Assembly: GCF_026339875.1 (NCBI RefSeq) | Contig: NZ_JAPEPZ010000001.1 | Location: forward strand, 4,030,001 to 4,094,000 | DNA: 64,000 nt | DNA from: Streptomyces sp. NBC_01571 | GTDB taxonomy: Bacteria; Actinomycetota; Actinomycetes; Streptomycetales; Streptomycetaceae | Direction of reading: 5' to 3' | Part shown: piece after piece, positions 26,269 through 36,680 of the stretch | Position numbering within the stretch: the first letter of the stretch is position 1 | Layout: the number at the start of each line of letters is the position of its first letter | The notes under the pieces: model-generated | What the model saw: the letters and a program-made list of their open reading frames with translations, nothing else | Told to the model about the DNA's origin: nothing | Database searches by the model: none | Program-made: the position numbers and the translations under genes

Positions 26269-27215
26269 CGGACCGCTCCCGCCGCGAGCGCGTCCTCGAC
26301 CTCTTCGGGAGTCGGCATCGCGGAGGAGCACTCCAGCCGGGAGGCGACGATGGCGCCCGCGGCGTTCGCGTGCCGCATGATCCGTTCCAGGTCCCAGCCG
26401 GACAGCAGGCCGTGGCAGAGGGAGCCGCCGAAGGCGTCGCCGGCGCCGAGGCCGTTGAGGACCGTCACCGGGAGGGGCGGGACCTCTGCGGACGTGCCGT
26501 CGCGGTGGACGGCCAGGACCCCCTTGGGTCCCTGCTTGACCACGGCGAGTTCGACACCGGCGTCGAGGAGGGCGCGGGCGGCCGCGTGCGGTTCGCGCGC
26601 GCCGGTGGCGATCTCGACCTCGTCGAGGTTGCCGACGGCCACGGTGGTGTGGCGCAGTGCCTCGGCGTAGAAGGGCCGGGCGGAGTCCGGGTCCTTCCAG
26701 AACATGGGACGCCAGTCGAGGTCGAAGACCGTCGTGCCGGACCTGGCACGGTGGGCGAGCGCGGTGAGCGTCGCCGTGCGGCTGGGCTCCTCGCTCAGGC
26801 CGGTGCCCGTCATCCAGAAGATGCGCGCCTCGCGGACGGCGTCCAGGTCGAGGTCGTGGGCGTCGAGCTCCAGGTCCGGTGCCTTGGGCTGCCGGTAGAA
26901 GTACAGGGGGAAGTCGTCCGGCGGGAAGACCTCGCAGAACGTGACCGGGGTCGGCAGCCCGGCGACCGGGGTGACCCAGCGGTCGTCGACGCCGAAGTCG
27001 CGCAGCGCCTCGTGGAGGTACGTGCCGAAGGGGTCGTCGCCCGTGCGCGTGATCACCGCCGTGTTCCGTCCCAGCCGGGCCGCCGCCACCGCGACGTTCG
27101 TCGCCGAGCCGCCGAGGAACTTCCCGAAGGACGACACCCTCGCCAGCGGGACCCCCGTCTGCAACGGATACAGGTCCACACCGATCCGTCCCATGGTGAT
27201 CAGGTCGTACGCCAT
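26265..27215 (-). CDS. iolC: 5-dehydro-2-deoxygluconokinase
   Basis: A 316-residue PfkB-family kinase. The N-terminal signature GKFLGGSATNVAVAAARLG (about 31-49) and the C-terminal GLGAGDAFGGSLCHGLL anion hole with the catalytic Asp are both present. It phosphorylates 5-dehydro-2-deoxygluconate with ATP. It is the first gene of the minus-strand iol operon and is divergent from the iolE-like gene across 122 bp. The start is ATG 27215. Confidence 0.93.
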   Translation of the reverse strand: MAYDLITMGRIGVDLYPLQTGVPLARVSSFGKFLGGSATNVAVAAARLGRNTAVITRTGDDPFGTYLHEALRDFGVDDRWVTPVAGLPTPVTFCEVFPPDDFPLYFYRQPKAPDLELDAHDLDLDAVREARIFWMTGTGLSEEPSRTATLTALAHRARSGTTVFDLDWRPMFWKDPDSARPFYAEALRHTTVAVGNLDEVEIATGAREPHAAARALLDAGVELAVVKQGPKGVLAVHRDGTSAEVPPLPVTVLNGLGAGDAFGGSLCHGLLSGWDLERIMRHANAAGAIVASRLECSSAMPTPEEVEDALAAGAVR

Positions 27216-27279
27216 CGAGTTCCCTTCGCTTCGGCCTCCCCAAGGTCTAGCCCCGCGCGGGACGCCCTGTCAACGGTTT

Positions 27280-27295
27280 GTCCAGACATTCGGAC
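27280..27295. promoter_or_regulatory. Divergent iolC/iolE promoter region with a candidate operator
   Basis: The 122 bp between iolC and the iolE-like gene should hold both promoters. It contains the interrupted inverted repeat GTCCAGACATTCGGAC (27280-27295), a size and symmetry that fits a GntR-family regulator. No regulator gene is adjacent. The assignment is tentative. Confidence 0.4.
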
Positions 27296-27337
27296 CAGGC
27301 CTTGACACCTCACCGGGGCCGTCGGAAGCTGACGCCC

Positions 27338-28267
27338 ATGACGTCGTTGTCACCGCAGACATCACCCCAGTCCTCACTGTCCCGCATCCGGATCGGTTCG
27401 GCTCCGGACTCCTGGGGCGTGTGGTTCCCCGACGACCCGCGACAAATCCCCTGGCAGCGCTTCCTCGACGAGGTCTCCCAGTCCGGATACGAGTGGATCG
27501 AACTGGGCCCGTACGGCTATCTGCCGACCGACCCGGCCGTCCTCAGGGAGGAGACCGCACGGCGCGGGCTCACCGTGTCGGCCGGCACCGTCTTCACCGG
27601 GCTGCACCGCGGGCCGGAGGTGTGGGACGCCACCTGGGCGCACGTCTCCGACATCGCGGCGCTCACCCAGGCGATGGGCGCCGAGAACCTCGTCGTGATC
27701 CCGGCCTTCTGGCGGGACGACAAGACGGGCGAGGTACTGGAGGACAGCACCCTCACGCCCGCGCAGTGGCGCGATCTGACCTCCCAGACCGAGCGCCTCG
27801 CCCACGAGGTCCGCGAGCGCTACGGGCTGCGGATCGTCGTCCACCCGCATGCCGACACGCACATCGACAGCGAGGAGAACGTCACCCGTTTCCTCGACGC
27901 GACCGACTCGTCGCTGGTGTCGCTGTGCCTCGACACCGGGCACTACGCCTACTGCGGCGGCGACAGCGTCAAGCTCATCGAGACGTACGGGGAGCGCATC
28001 GGGTACCTGCACCTCAAGCAGGTGGATCCCGCGATCCTGGCCGAGGTGCGGGCGAACGAGGTGCCGTTCGGGCCCGCCGTCGCCCGGGGTGTGATGTGCG
28101 AGCCGCCGTCCGGCGTACCGGCGCTGGAGCCGGTGCTCGCCGCCGCGCAGAAGCTCGACGTCGACCTCTTCGCGATCGTCGAGCAGGACATGTACCCGTG
28201 CCCGCCGGACAAGCCGCTGCCGATCGCCCAGCGGACCCGGGCGTTCCTGCGCTCGTGCGGCGCCTGA
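27338..28267 (+). CDS. iolE: TIM-barrel sugar isomerase/dehydratase, probable inosose dehydratase
   Basis: A 309-residue AP-endonuclease-2/xylose-isomerase-like barrel. It starts with the IolE-like GSAPDSWGVWFPDDP and has a metal-binding pattern of Glu, Asp and His (EWIELGPYG, VHPHADTHI, CLDTGHYAY, HLKQVD, IVEQDMY). IolE dehydrates 2-keto-myo-inositol. The position opposite iolC supports this, although an IolH or IolI isomerase role is an alternative. The ATG at 27338 has GGAAG upstream. Confidence 0.8.
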   Translation: MTSLSPQTSPQSSLSRIRIGSAPDSWGVWFPDDPRQIPWQRFLDEVSQSGYEWIELGPYGYLPTDPAVLREETARRGLTVSAGTVFTGLHRGPEVWDATWAHVSDIAALTQAMGAENLVVIPAFWRDDKTGEVLEDSTLTPAQWRDLTSQTERLAHEVRERYGLRIVVHPHADTHIDSEENVTRFLDATDSSLVSLCLDTGHYAYCGGDSVKLIETYGERIGYLHLKQVDPAILAEVRANEVPFGPAVARGVMCEPPSGVPALEPVLAAAQKLDVDLFAIVEQDMYPCPPDKPLPIAQRTRAFLRSCGA

Positions 28268-28305
28268 CGACCTCCGGGACTCCGCGAGGCTCGTAGACGG
28301 GCTCA

Positions 28306-28380
28306 TAGTCGGGGCGGGCGGGGGCCCGGGGCCCGTAGTCGGGGTGGGCGGGGGCCCGGGCGCCCGTAGTCGGGGTGGGA
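28306..28380. repeat. Imperfect 30-31-bp tandem repeat, 2.5 copies
   Basis: The unit TAGTCGGGGTGGGCGGGGGC (followed by CCGGGGCCCG) starts at 28306, 28336 and 28367. The copies differ by single substitutions or a 1-bp insertion. Confidence 0.8.
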
Positions 28381-28488
28381 GCGGGAGCCGCGTGGCCCGT
28401 GGACGAGGGCTGGGCCGGGAACCGAGGGCGGGGGGCCGCGGGGCCTGAGACGGGGGCGGCGGGGGGCCGCCGGGCACTTCCGGTCGAG

Positions 28489-28580
28489 GCCGCGTGGCAC
28501 CGGCCGCGGAAGCCGCGTGGCGCCGCCGGCGGAAGCCCCGTGGCACCGGCGGCGGAAGCCCCGTGGCACCGGCCTGCGGA
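28489..28580. repeat. Four tandem 23-bp repeats
   Basis: Four head-to-tail copies of a 23-bp unit beginning GCCGCGTGGCACCGGC (28489-28511, 28512-28534, 28535-28557, 28558-28580), each with one to four mismatches. A period of 23 bp keeps no reading frame, so this is not a protein repeat. Confidence 0.85.
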
Positions 28581-28826
28581 GCCCGTCCGGCCCCACCCCC
28601 CTCTCGACGCTCCCTCCCATTGCGTCACCTGTGTCACAAATGCCACCTTCCTGTCACACATGTCCCGTGTACGCGGGTCTTCCGTCACACCCGGTCGACA
28701 AGCACTGCCCTGCTCTCACGCCGTGTCGTTCACCGGGCACAGGCTTTGTGATCACCAGCGCAGCGCCCGGCTCCCCCGACGGCCGCCCCCGGCCGCCGCC
28801 GTGGCGCGCGCAGGGAGGTGCCACTC

Positions 28827-29027
28827 ATGACCGACCGAAGGCTCTGGTCGTACAAGGAGATCGCGGCGCACATCAAGGTGCAGCCGGACACCGTGCGGTC
28901 GTATCGCAAGCACGGGCTGCTGCCCCCTCCTGACCATGTGGAGGGGGGGAAGCCCTACTGGTACGCGGACACGGTCCGCGCCTGGGTCGCCTCCCGCCCG
29001 GGGAACCGCGGCCGCAGATCCGACTGA
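28827..29027 (+). CDS. Small MerR/excisionase-like helix-turn-helix protein
   Basis: A 66-residue protein consisting only of a winged helix-turn-helix. YKEIAAHIKVQPDTVRSYRK forms the HTH, followed by the wing around PDHVEGGKPYWY and the closing helix TVRAWVASRP. It is similar in size and fold to BldC-like or excisionase-type DNA-binding proteins, but is not BldC itself. The ATG at 28827 was chosen because GGAGG lies 8 nt upstream. A GTG at 28818 overlaps that site. The gene stands alone with its own terminator. Targets are unknown. Confidence 0.8.
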   Translation: MTDRRLWSYKEIAAHIKVQPDTVRSYRKHGLLPPPDHVEGGKPYWYADTVRAWVASRPGNRGRRSD

Positions 29028-29142
29028 CCGACCGGGCACGACGCCCGCGGTCCCCGCCCCTGTCCCCGCTCCACCCCTGTCCCCGTCCTGTCCCGCCCGT
29101 CCACTGCTCCCGTCCATGTCCCGGCCCGTCCACTGCCCCCGG

Positions 29143-29186
29143 CCTGTCCCGCCCCGCCCGGTGTCCATCGGACGGGGCGGGACAGG
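29143..29186. terminator. Bidirectional terminator between HTH gene and alcohol dehydrogenase
   Basis: CCTGTCCCGCCCCG (29143-29156) pairs perfectly with CGGGGCGGGACAGG (29173-29186) across a 16-nt loop. The flanking genes converge on it. Confidence 0.8.
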
Positions 29187-29277
29187 TGAACTCCGCTTCT
29201 CTCCCCCGCCTTGTACGGTCCCGAATCCGGGCGGGGGGGCGGGGCCGTCCCTCGCCGTCACCCCGCGACGGACCCGC

Positions 29278-30312
29278 TCAGTTCCACGGCTCGATGACCG
29301 TCACCCCGGTCCCGGGCGCCGTCCCCATCGCGGCCAGCGCGGCCGGTGCTGCGTCCAGCGGCAGGGTGGACGTGACCAGGAGGTCGGGCCGGAGGACACC
29401 CGCGCGCACCAGCTCCAGCATCCGCGGGTAGGCGTGCGCCTGCATCCCGTGACTGCCCAGCAGTTCCAGTTCGAGGCCGATCACCCGGCCCATCGGAACG
29501 GCGGGGGCCTCGGGCAGCAGACCGACCTGGACGTGACGCCCCCGGCGGCGCAGTCCGTTCACCGAGGCCGCGCAGGTGACCGGGGAACCCAGCGCGTCGA
29601 GGGAGAGGTGGGCGCCGCCACCGGTCAGTTCACGCACCGCCTCCGCCGTGTCCCCGGCCCGCGCGGCGTCCACGGTCTCCACCGCACCGAACGTCCGGGC
29701 CAGCTCCAGCGCCCGGGGCGAGACGTCGACCGCCACGACCCGTGCCCCGGCCGCCGCCGCGATCATCACCGCCGACAGGCCCACACCCCCGCAGCCGTGC
29801 ACCGCGACCCGCTCCCCCGCGGCCACCCGGCCCTGCGCGACCACCGCGCGGAACGCCGTGGCGAACCGGCAGCCCAGCGCCGCCGCCGTCGAGAAGGACA
29901 TCTCGTCCGGCACCGCCACCAGGTTCACCTCGGCGTGCTCCAGCGCCACGTACTGCGCGAAGGAGCCCCAGTGCGTGAATCCGGGCTGGGTCTGCCGCTC
30001 GCACACCTGCTGATCGCCCGCCGCGCAGGAGGGACAGCTGCCGCAGGCGCAGACGAACGGGACGGTGACCCGGTCGCCGGCCCTCCAGCCCGCCACCCGC
30101 GCGCCCACCGCCTCGACGACTCCGGCGAGTTCGTGGCCCGGCACATGGGGCAGGGTGATGTCCGGGTCGTGTCCCATCCAGCCGTGCCAGTCGCTGCGGC
30201 ACAGCCCGGTGGCCTCGACCCGCACCACCACCCCGTGGTCGGCGGGCACCGGGTCCGCCACCTCACGGACCCCGGCCGGCTCCCCGTACCGCTCGAACAC
30301 CACTGCCCGCAT
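29278..30312 (-). CDS. Zinc-dependent medium-chain alcohol dehydrogenase
   Basis: A 344-residue MDR-family oxidoreductase. The catalytic zinc site has Cys and His in GLCRSDW and GHELAG. The structural zinc site has four cysteines in CACGSCPSC...QQVC (about 91-105). The Rossmann loop is [10 protein letters not shown]. It oxidises an alcohol with NAD(P). The ATG at 30312 gives [12 protein letters not shown], the usual family N-terminus. A further nine in-frame residues upstream look non-coding. Substrate is unknown. Confidence 0.9.
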   Translation of the reverse strand: MRAVVFERYGEPAGVREVADPVPADHGVVVRVEATGLCRSDWHGWMGHDPDITLPHVPGHELAGVVEAVGARVAGWRAGDRVTVPFVCACGSCPSCAAGDQQVCERQTQPGFTHWGSFAQYVALEHAEVNLVAVPDEMSFSTAAALGCRFATAFRAVVAQGRVAAGERVAVHGCGGVGLSAVMIAAAAGARVVAVDVSPRALELARTFGAVETVDAARAGDTAEAVRELTGGGAHLSLDALGSPVTCAASVNGLRRRGRHVQVGLLPEAPAVPMGRVIGLELELLGSHGMQAHAYPRMLELVRAGVLRPDLLVTSTLPLDAAPAALAAMGTAPGTGVTVIEPWN

Positions 30313-30354
30313 CCGTCCCGCCCTCCGCCCGAAGATCACCTTCCGGGGTGAACG

Positions 30355-32754
30355 CTAGCCGCGCACCTCGACCCTGTCCCGGTCCCGGTCGTCCGTCTTC
30401 TCGCTCGGGCTGCCGGGTTCCCCGCCCTCCGTGACTGCCGGCTCCCGTGTCTCGCCCTCGCTGAGCCCGAACCGGTCGTGGAAGCGGCGCAGTGGCGCGG
30501 GCGCCCACCAGGTCGCGCGCCCGGTGAGGCGCATGACGGCCGGGACCAGCAGGCTGCGCACGACCATCGCGTCCATCAGGACGGCGAGCGCGATGCCCAG
30601 TCCGAGCATCTTGGTGTTGGTCACGCGCGAGGTGCCGATCGCGACCATGACCACCGCCAGGATGACCGCGGCGGCGGTGATCAGTCCGCCGGTGCGCTGG
30701 AGGCCGAAGCGGACCGACTCCCGGTGGTCGCCCGTGCGGTCGTACTCCTCCTTGATGCGGGAGAGGAGGAAGACGCCGTAGTCCATGGACAGTCCGAAGG
30801 CGACGCAGAACATCAGCACCGGCAGGGTCGTCTCGATCGATCCCGGGCTGGTGAAGCCGAGCAGGCCGGAGAGGTGGCCGTCCTGGAAGACCCAGACCAC
30901 CGCGCCGAACATCGCCGTCAGACTGAGCGCGTTGAGGAGCACCGCCTGGACCGGGATCAGCACACTGCCCGTGAGCAGGAAGACCAGCAGCAGCGTGACG
31001 ATCGCGATGAACACCGCCGCCCAGGGGAGCCGGTCGGCTATCGCGTGCTTGGAGTCGACCAGGACCGCAGCCGTGCCGGTCACCGCCGTGCCGAACGGGG
31101 CGTCCGTCGCGCGCAGTTCACGCACCAGGTGCTGGGCCCCGTCACCGACGGCCTCGCCCTTCGGCTGCACCGTGAAGTACGCCGCGTCGCCCTTCACCAG
31201 GGGTCCGTCCACCCGCAGCGCCTCGGGGAGGGCGGCGATACGGCTTTTGTAGGACGCGTACTGCTCCTCGGTGGCCGGGCCCTCCGCGAGGATCTCCAGC
31301 CCGCCGCCGGGGCTGCCCGGGAAACCGTCCCGGATGTGCTGCTGGACGACATGGGACGCTGCGCCCGAGGGCAGCTGCCGGTCGTCCGCGGTGCCGAACT
31401 TCACGCCCAGGAAGGGCAGTCCGAGGACGATCAGCCCGACGGTGGTGGCCACCGCGAAGAGCGGTGCCCGGCGCATGACGAGGGAGGCCATGCGTCCCCA
31501 GGCCGCACCGTCGCCGGACGTGCGCGGCTCGCCGCGCCGGAACAGGCGCCGCAGGTCGAGGGAGTTGACCCGGTGGCCGAGCAGCACCAGGGCCGCCGGG
31601 AGCAGGATCAGGGCGGCCGCCGCGGCCAGCAGCACCACCGCGGTGCCCGCGTAGGCGAAGGACCGCAGGAAGTACTGCGGGAAGAGCAGCATCGCGGCGA
31701 GCGACACCGCGACCGTGAGGGAGGAGAAGAGAACCGTGCGGCCCGCCGTGCGCAGGGTGGTGCCGACAGCGGTCACCGGCTCGGCACCGGCCGCCAGCTC
31801 CTCGCGGAACCGTCGGACGATGAACAGGGCGTAGTCGATCGCGAGGCCGAGCCCGAGCGCCGTCGTGAGGTTCATCGCGAAGACCGAGACGTCGGTGAAC
31901 TCCGTGAGACCGCGCAGGACGGCGTTCGTGCCCAGGATCGCGACGATGCCGAGACCCAGCGGCAGCAGGGCCGCGATCGCGCTGCCGAAGACCATCACCA
32001 GCAGCACGAGGGTCACCGGCAGGGCGATGAACTCGGCCCGGGTCAGGTCCTCCCGGATGGTCGTCTGCATCTCGTGCTGCACGGCGACGGGGCCGCCGAC
32101 CTTGATCTCGACCGGGCCGTGCGTGCCCCGGTAGGAGGGCGCGAGACGGTCCAGGGTCTCGCTCGCCGTCTTCTCGTCGCCCGTGATCCGTGCGGCGATC
32201 AGTGCCTCGTGGCCGTCCTCGGCGCGCAGCGAGGGGGCGCCCGACGCCCAGTACGAACCGACTCCCGTGACACCCGGCTCGGTGGCGAGCCGTGCCGCCA
32301 GCCGCTTCGCCTCGGCCGCCGCCGAGGGAGCGTCGACCGTGGCGCGCCCCGAGTCGACCAGGAGCAGCAGATTGGGCTGGGAGGCGGGGAACTCGCGCTC
32401 CAGCGCCTTCGTCGCGTACGTCGACTCGGCGGTCGGGTCCTGCCAGCCGCCGCTGCCCAGCCGGTCGGCGACCCCGCTGCCGGCGACCACCGCGAGGGCG
32501 GTGAGCAACAGCGCGACGAGCAGGGACAGCCGGGGCCGCGCGGTCACGAACCGGGTCCATCCCCCCACCCGTGGACCGCCGCCCGTCCGCGCGCTGTCGC
32601 CCTTCCGCGCGCTGTCAGCCGGCCGGGGACGGTGGCCCGCGAGCGCGGCCTCACCCGTCGGCGGAGCACCGTCCGCAGCGTCCCCGCCTCGCGCGCCCCT
32701 CCCGCGCTCCGCGCCCCTGCCCCGGTCCTGATCTGCGCTGTTGACTTCGGTCAT
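30355..32754 (-). CDS. MMPL/RND-superfamily membrane transporter
   Basis: A 799-residue exporter with two MMPL repeats: a charged Pro/Gly-rich N-terminus (about 1-70), TM1, a large extracytoplasmic loop (to about 210), five or six TM helices, a cytoplasmic linker, then a second TM, loop and TM set, and an acidic C-tail. Motifs GLGLAIDYALFIVRRFREE and GLSMDYGVFLLSRIKEEYD hold the proton-relay Asp-Tyr pairs of MmpL proteins. Such pumps export lipids or drugs. It is divergent from a TetR gene, with two operator copies between them, so it is probably induced by a ligand of that repressor. Confidence 0.93.
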   Translation of the reverse strand: MTEVNSADQDRGRGAERGRGARGGDAADGAPPTGEAALAGHRPRPADSARKGDSARTGGGPRVGGWTRFVTARPRLSLLVALLLTALAVVAGSGVADRLGSGGWQDPTAESTYATKALEREFPASQPNLLLLVDSGRATVDAPSAAAEAKRLAARLATEPGVTGVGSYWASGAPSLRAEDGHEALIAARITGDEKTASETLDRLAPSYRGTHGPVEIKVGGPVAVQHEMQTTIREDLTRAEFIALPVTLVLLVMVFGSAIAALLPLGLGIVAILGTNAVLRGLTEFTDVSVFAMNLTTALGLGLAIDYALFIVRRFREELAAGAEPVTAVGTTLRTAGRTVLFSSLTVAVSLAAMLLFPQYFLRSFAYAGTAVVLLAAAAALILLPAALVLLGHRVNSLDLRRLFRRGEPRTSGDGAAWGRMASLVMRRAPLFAVATTVGLIVLGLPFLGVKFGTADDRQLPSGAASHVVQQHIRDGFPGSPGGGLEILAEGPATEEQYASYKSRIAALPEALRVDGPLVKGDAAYFTVQPKGEAVGDGAQHLVRELRATDAPFGTAVTGTAAVLVDSKHAIADRLPWAAVFIAIVTLLLVFLLTGSVLIPVQAVLLNALSLTAMFGAVVWVFQDGHLSGLLGFTSPGSIETTLPVLMFCVAFGLSMDYGVFLLSRIKEEYDRTGDHRESVRFGLQRTGGLITAAAVILAVVMVAIGTSRVTNTKMLGLGIALAVLMDAMVVRSLLVPAVMRLTGRATWWAPAPLRRFHDRFGLSEGETREPAVTEGGEPGSPSEKTDDRDRDRVEVRG

Positions 32755-32854
32755 CGCGCGGTGTCCCCTTCACCGTGACCCTGTGTCCGTGCGTCCGCGG
32801 CCGTCCGTGCGCTCAGGCAGCATGGGTCTGTCATTGCCACAGAATCGGCAAACA

Positions 32855-32898
32855 CGAGAGATCGCTCGCGTTTCACCAGAATGCGAGCGACCGCTCGC
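32855..32898. promoter_or_regulatory. Two copies of a TetR-type operator between the MMPL and TetR genes
   Basis: CGAGAGATCGCTCGCGTTTC (from 32855) and CGAGCGACCGCTCGCGTTTG (from 32884) are near-identical and 29 bp apart. The second is centred on the perfect inverted repeat GCGAGCG-AC-CGCTCGC (32883-32898). The size and dyad symmetry match TetR-family sites, and the position covers both divergent promoters. Confidence 0.8.
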
Positions 32899-32934
32899 GT
32901 TTGTCAAACACGTCCGGAGAGTTGGGGATAACTC

Positions 32935-33672
32935 GTGCCCGACAAGCCCGAGAAGCGGCGTACCGCCGAAGAGCGGACCGCCGCCGTGCGGCCCGCCGCC
33001 GAGCGGACCCCCGGCGACCGGACCGCCGACGACGAGCGGCCCCGCCGACGACAGGCCCGCGGCGAACGCCGGATCACCCAACTGCTGGAGGCCGCGGCCT
33101 CCGTCTTCTGCACCACCGGCTACACCGCCGCCAGCACCAACGCGATCGCCCGGGAGGCGGGCGTCTCGCCGGGCACGCTGTACCAGTTCTTCCCGAACAA
33201 GGAAGCCATCGCGATCGAACTGGGCGACCGGCTCATGCACGAGATGCGGGCCACCTACGGGGAAGCGCTCGGCCCGGTCACCCCCACGACCACGCTGGAG
33301 GAGGCAGTCGGCGCCGCCGTCGACCGCTTCGTCGCCTTCAACTGCGAGCACCCCGTCTTCTTCGCGCTGATGCACGGCCCCGACATCCCGGGGCGGATCG
33401 CCGAGGAGCACGACGCGCTGCACCTGACCCTGGTCTCCCGGGTCGAAGGCCTGCTCTCCGCGTTCCTGCCCGACGCGCCCGCCGCCGGCGTCACACGCAC
33501 GGCGCAGGTGTGCGTGGGCATCTACAAGGCGGGGCTCGAACTGATCCTCGCCCACGAGGGAGCCGAGCGCGCGGCGTACATCCAGGAGCTGAAGAACGTC
33601 CTGTTCCGTTACGTCGAACCGCTGACCGACGGCAAGGCACTCGCCTCCGACACCTTCGCCACCCGACCCTGA
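32935..33672 (+). CDS. TetR-family transcriptional repressor
   Basis: A 245-residue regulator with an unusually long charged N-terminal extension (about 1-40, Arg/Ala/Thr/Glu-rich) before the TetR HTH. The HTH runs ITQLLEAAASVFCTTGYTAA, then STNAIAREAGVSPGTLYQFF. The C-terminal ligand domain has hydrophobic helices without a named match. The start is GTG 32935. A later start near residue 40 is possible. Its likely target is the divergent MMPL exporter and itself, through the two operators upstream. Confidence 0.92.
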   Translation: MPDKPEKRRTAEERTAAVRPAAERTPGDRTADDERPRRRQARGERRITQLLEAAASVFCTTGYTAASTNAIAREAGVSPGTLYQFFPNKEAIAIELGDRLMHEMRATYGEALGPVTPTTTLEEAVGAAVDRFVAFNCEHPVFFALMHGPDIPGRIAEEHDALHLTLVSRVEGLLSAFLPDAPAAGVTRTAQVCVGIYKAGLELILAHEGAERAAYIQELKNVLFRYVEPLTDGKALASDTFATRP

Positions 33673-34049
33673 CCCGCCCCCCGCCCTGCGGAGCGTCGCC
33701 CCCGACCCGGTCGGCCCGTACCCCGACCGGTCGCCGGGTCGCGCCCAGAAACAGGACATACACGCAGAACTACGACACGACAGGCTCTCTGCCATAAGGT
33801 TCGGACAAATCGGTCGGCTATCCCTCGCAACCCGAGATGCGCCCCACTCCCCGGGCCGACCCGCCCCACCCGGACCTTGCTTGGAAAAATACCCCCTAGG
33901 GGTATAGTCTGGTAAGCATCGAAGGGAACCCTGGAATCTCAGGACCCCCCTCGGCCCACAGGCATCACGCCACGACCCGCCTGCGACCGACCCGCCTACG
34001 ACACTCCGCCGACCCCGCGACCCCGCACCGCCTCGACGAGGAGCACGCC
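33673..34049. other. 377-bp gap upstream of copZ
   Basis: The left part (33673-33760) is GC-rich with partly self-complementary CCGACCCGG/CCGACCGG segments that could end the TetR transcript. The right part holds the copper-responsive promoter and a 5' leader of about 135 nt before copZ. No gene was found. Confidence 0.6.
33881..33908 (+). promoter_or_regulatory. Copper-responsive promoter with CsoR-type operator
   Basis: The 17-bp ATACCCCCTAGGGGTAT (33889-33905) has perfect 7-bp arms and matches the known CsoR operator pattern of actinobacteria. It lies within a plausible promoter: TTGGAA (33881-33886), 16-bp spacer, TATAGT (33903-33908). CsoR bound here would cover the spacer and the -10 box. 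Copper-loaded CsoR would release it and switch on copZ-copA. No csoR gene is in this window. Confidence 0.85.
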
Positions 34050-34289
34050 ATGACCACGCAGACCGACACCCAGGGTTCCATCACGGCCGTTTACCAGGTG
34101 AGCGGCATGAGCTGCGGGCACTGCGAGGGCTCCGTCTCCGGTGAGATCTCCGGGATCCCCGGCGTCAGCTCGGTCCAGGCCGTGGCCGCGACGGGCGAGG
34201 TCACCGTGGTCTCCGTCGCGCCGCTGGACGAGGCGGCCGTGCGCGCCGCGGTCGACGAGGCGGGCTTCGAGCTCGTCACCAAGGCCTGA
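34050..34289 (+). CDS. copZ: Copper chaperone (heavy-metal-associated domain protein)
   Basis: A 79-residue ferredoxin-like HMA protein with the metal site GMSCGHCEGSV (two Cys separated by GH). The His in the motif (CGHC) is typical of actinobacterial CopZ. It carries Cu(I) in the cytoplasm to the P-type ATPase encoded downstream or to CsoR. It starts at ATG 34050 and is the first gene of the copper operon. Confidence 0.93.
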   Translation: MTTQTDTQGSITAVYQVSGMSCGHCEGSVSGEISGIPGVSSVQAVAATGEVTVVSVAPLDEAAVRAAVDEAGFELVTKA

Positions 34290-34336
34290 GCCGGCCGCTT
34301 CCCGCGTCGCCCCCCAGTTCCACCTAGCTCTCCACA

Positions 34337-34379
34337 CCGGGCCGTACCGACCAGCTGATACTGGCTCCGTACGGCCCGG
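34337..34379 (+). terminator. Intercistronic hairpin between copZ and copA
   Basis: CCGGGCCGTAC (34337-34347) pairs with GTACGGCCCGG (34369-34379) across a 21-nt loop. It lies in the 111-bp gap between copZ and copA and may act as partial terminator or RNA-stability element, giving more chaperone than ATPase. Confidence 0.6.
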
Positions 34380-34400
34380 CTCATTCCCTGGAGCCGGACC

Positions 34401-36680
<2,280 letters not shown>

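Larger units (their letters stand above)
28268..28826. other. 559-bp gap with GC-rich tandem repeats
   Basis: It has no supported gene. The left part is made of two tandem-repeat blocks (listed separately). The right part (28620-28760) is of lower G+C, contains several TGTCAC/GTCACA-like words and probably includes the promoter of the small HTH gene. Confidence 0.6.

Noticed and set aside
28306..28580. Possible CRISPR array
   Set aside because: The repeats are head-to-tail without unique spacers, and no cas gene is near.
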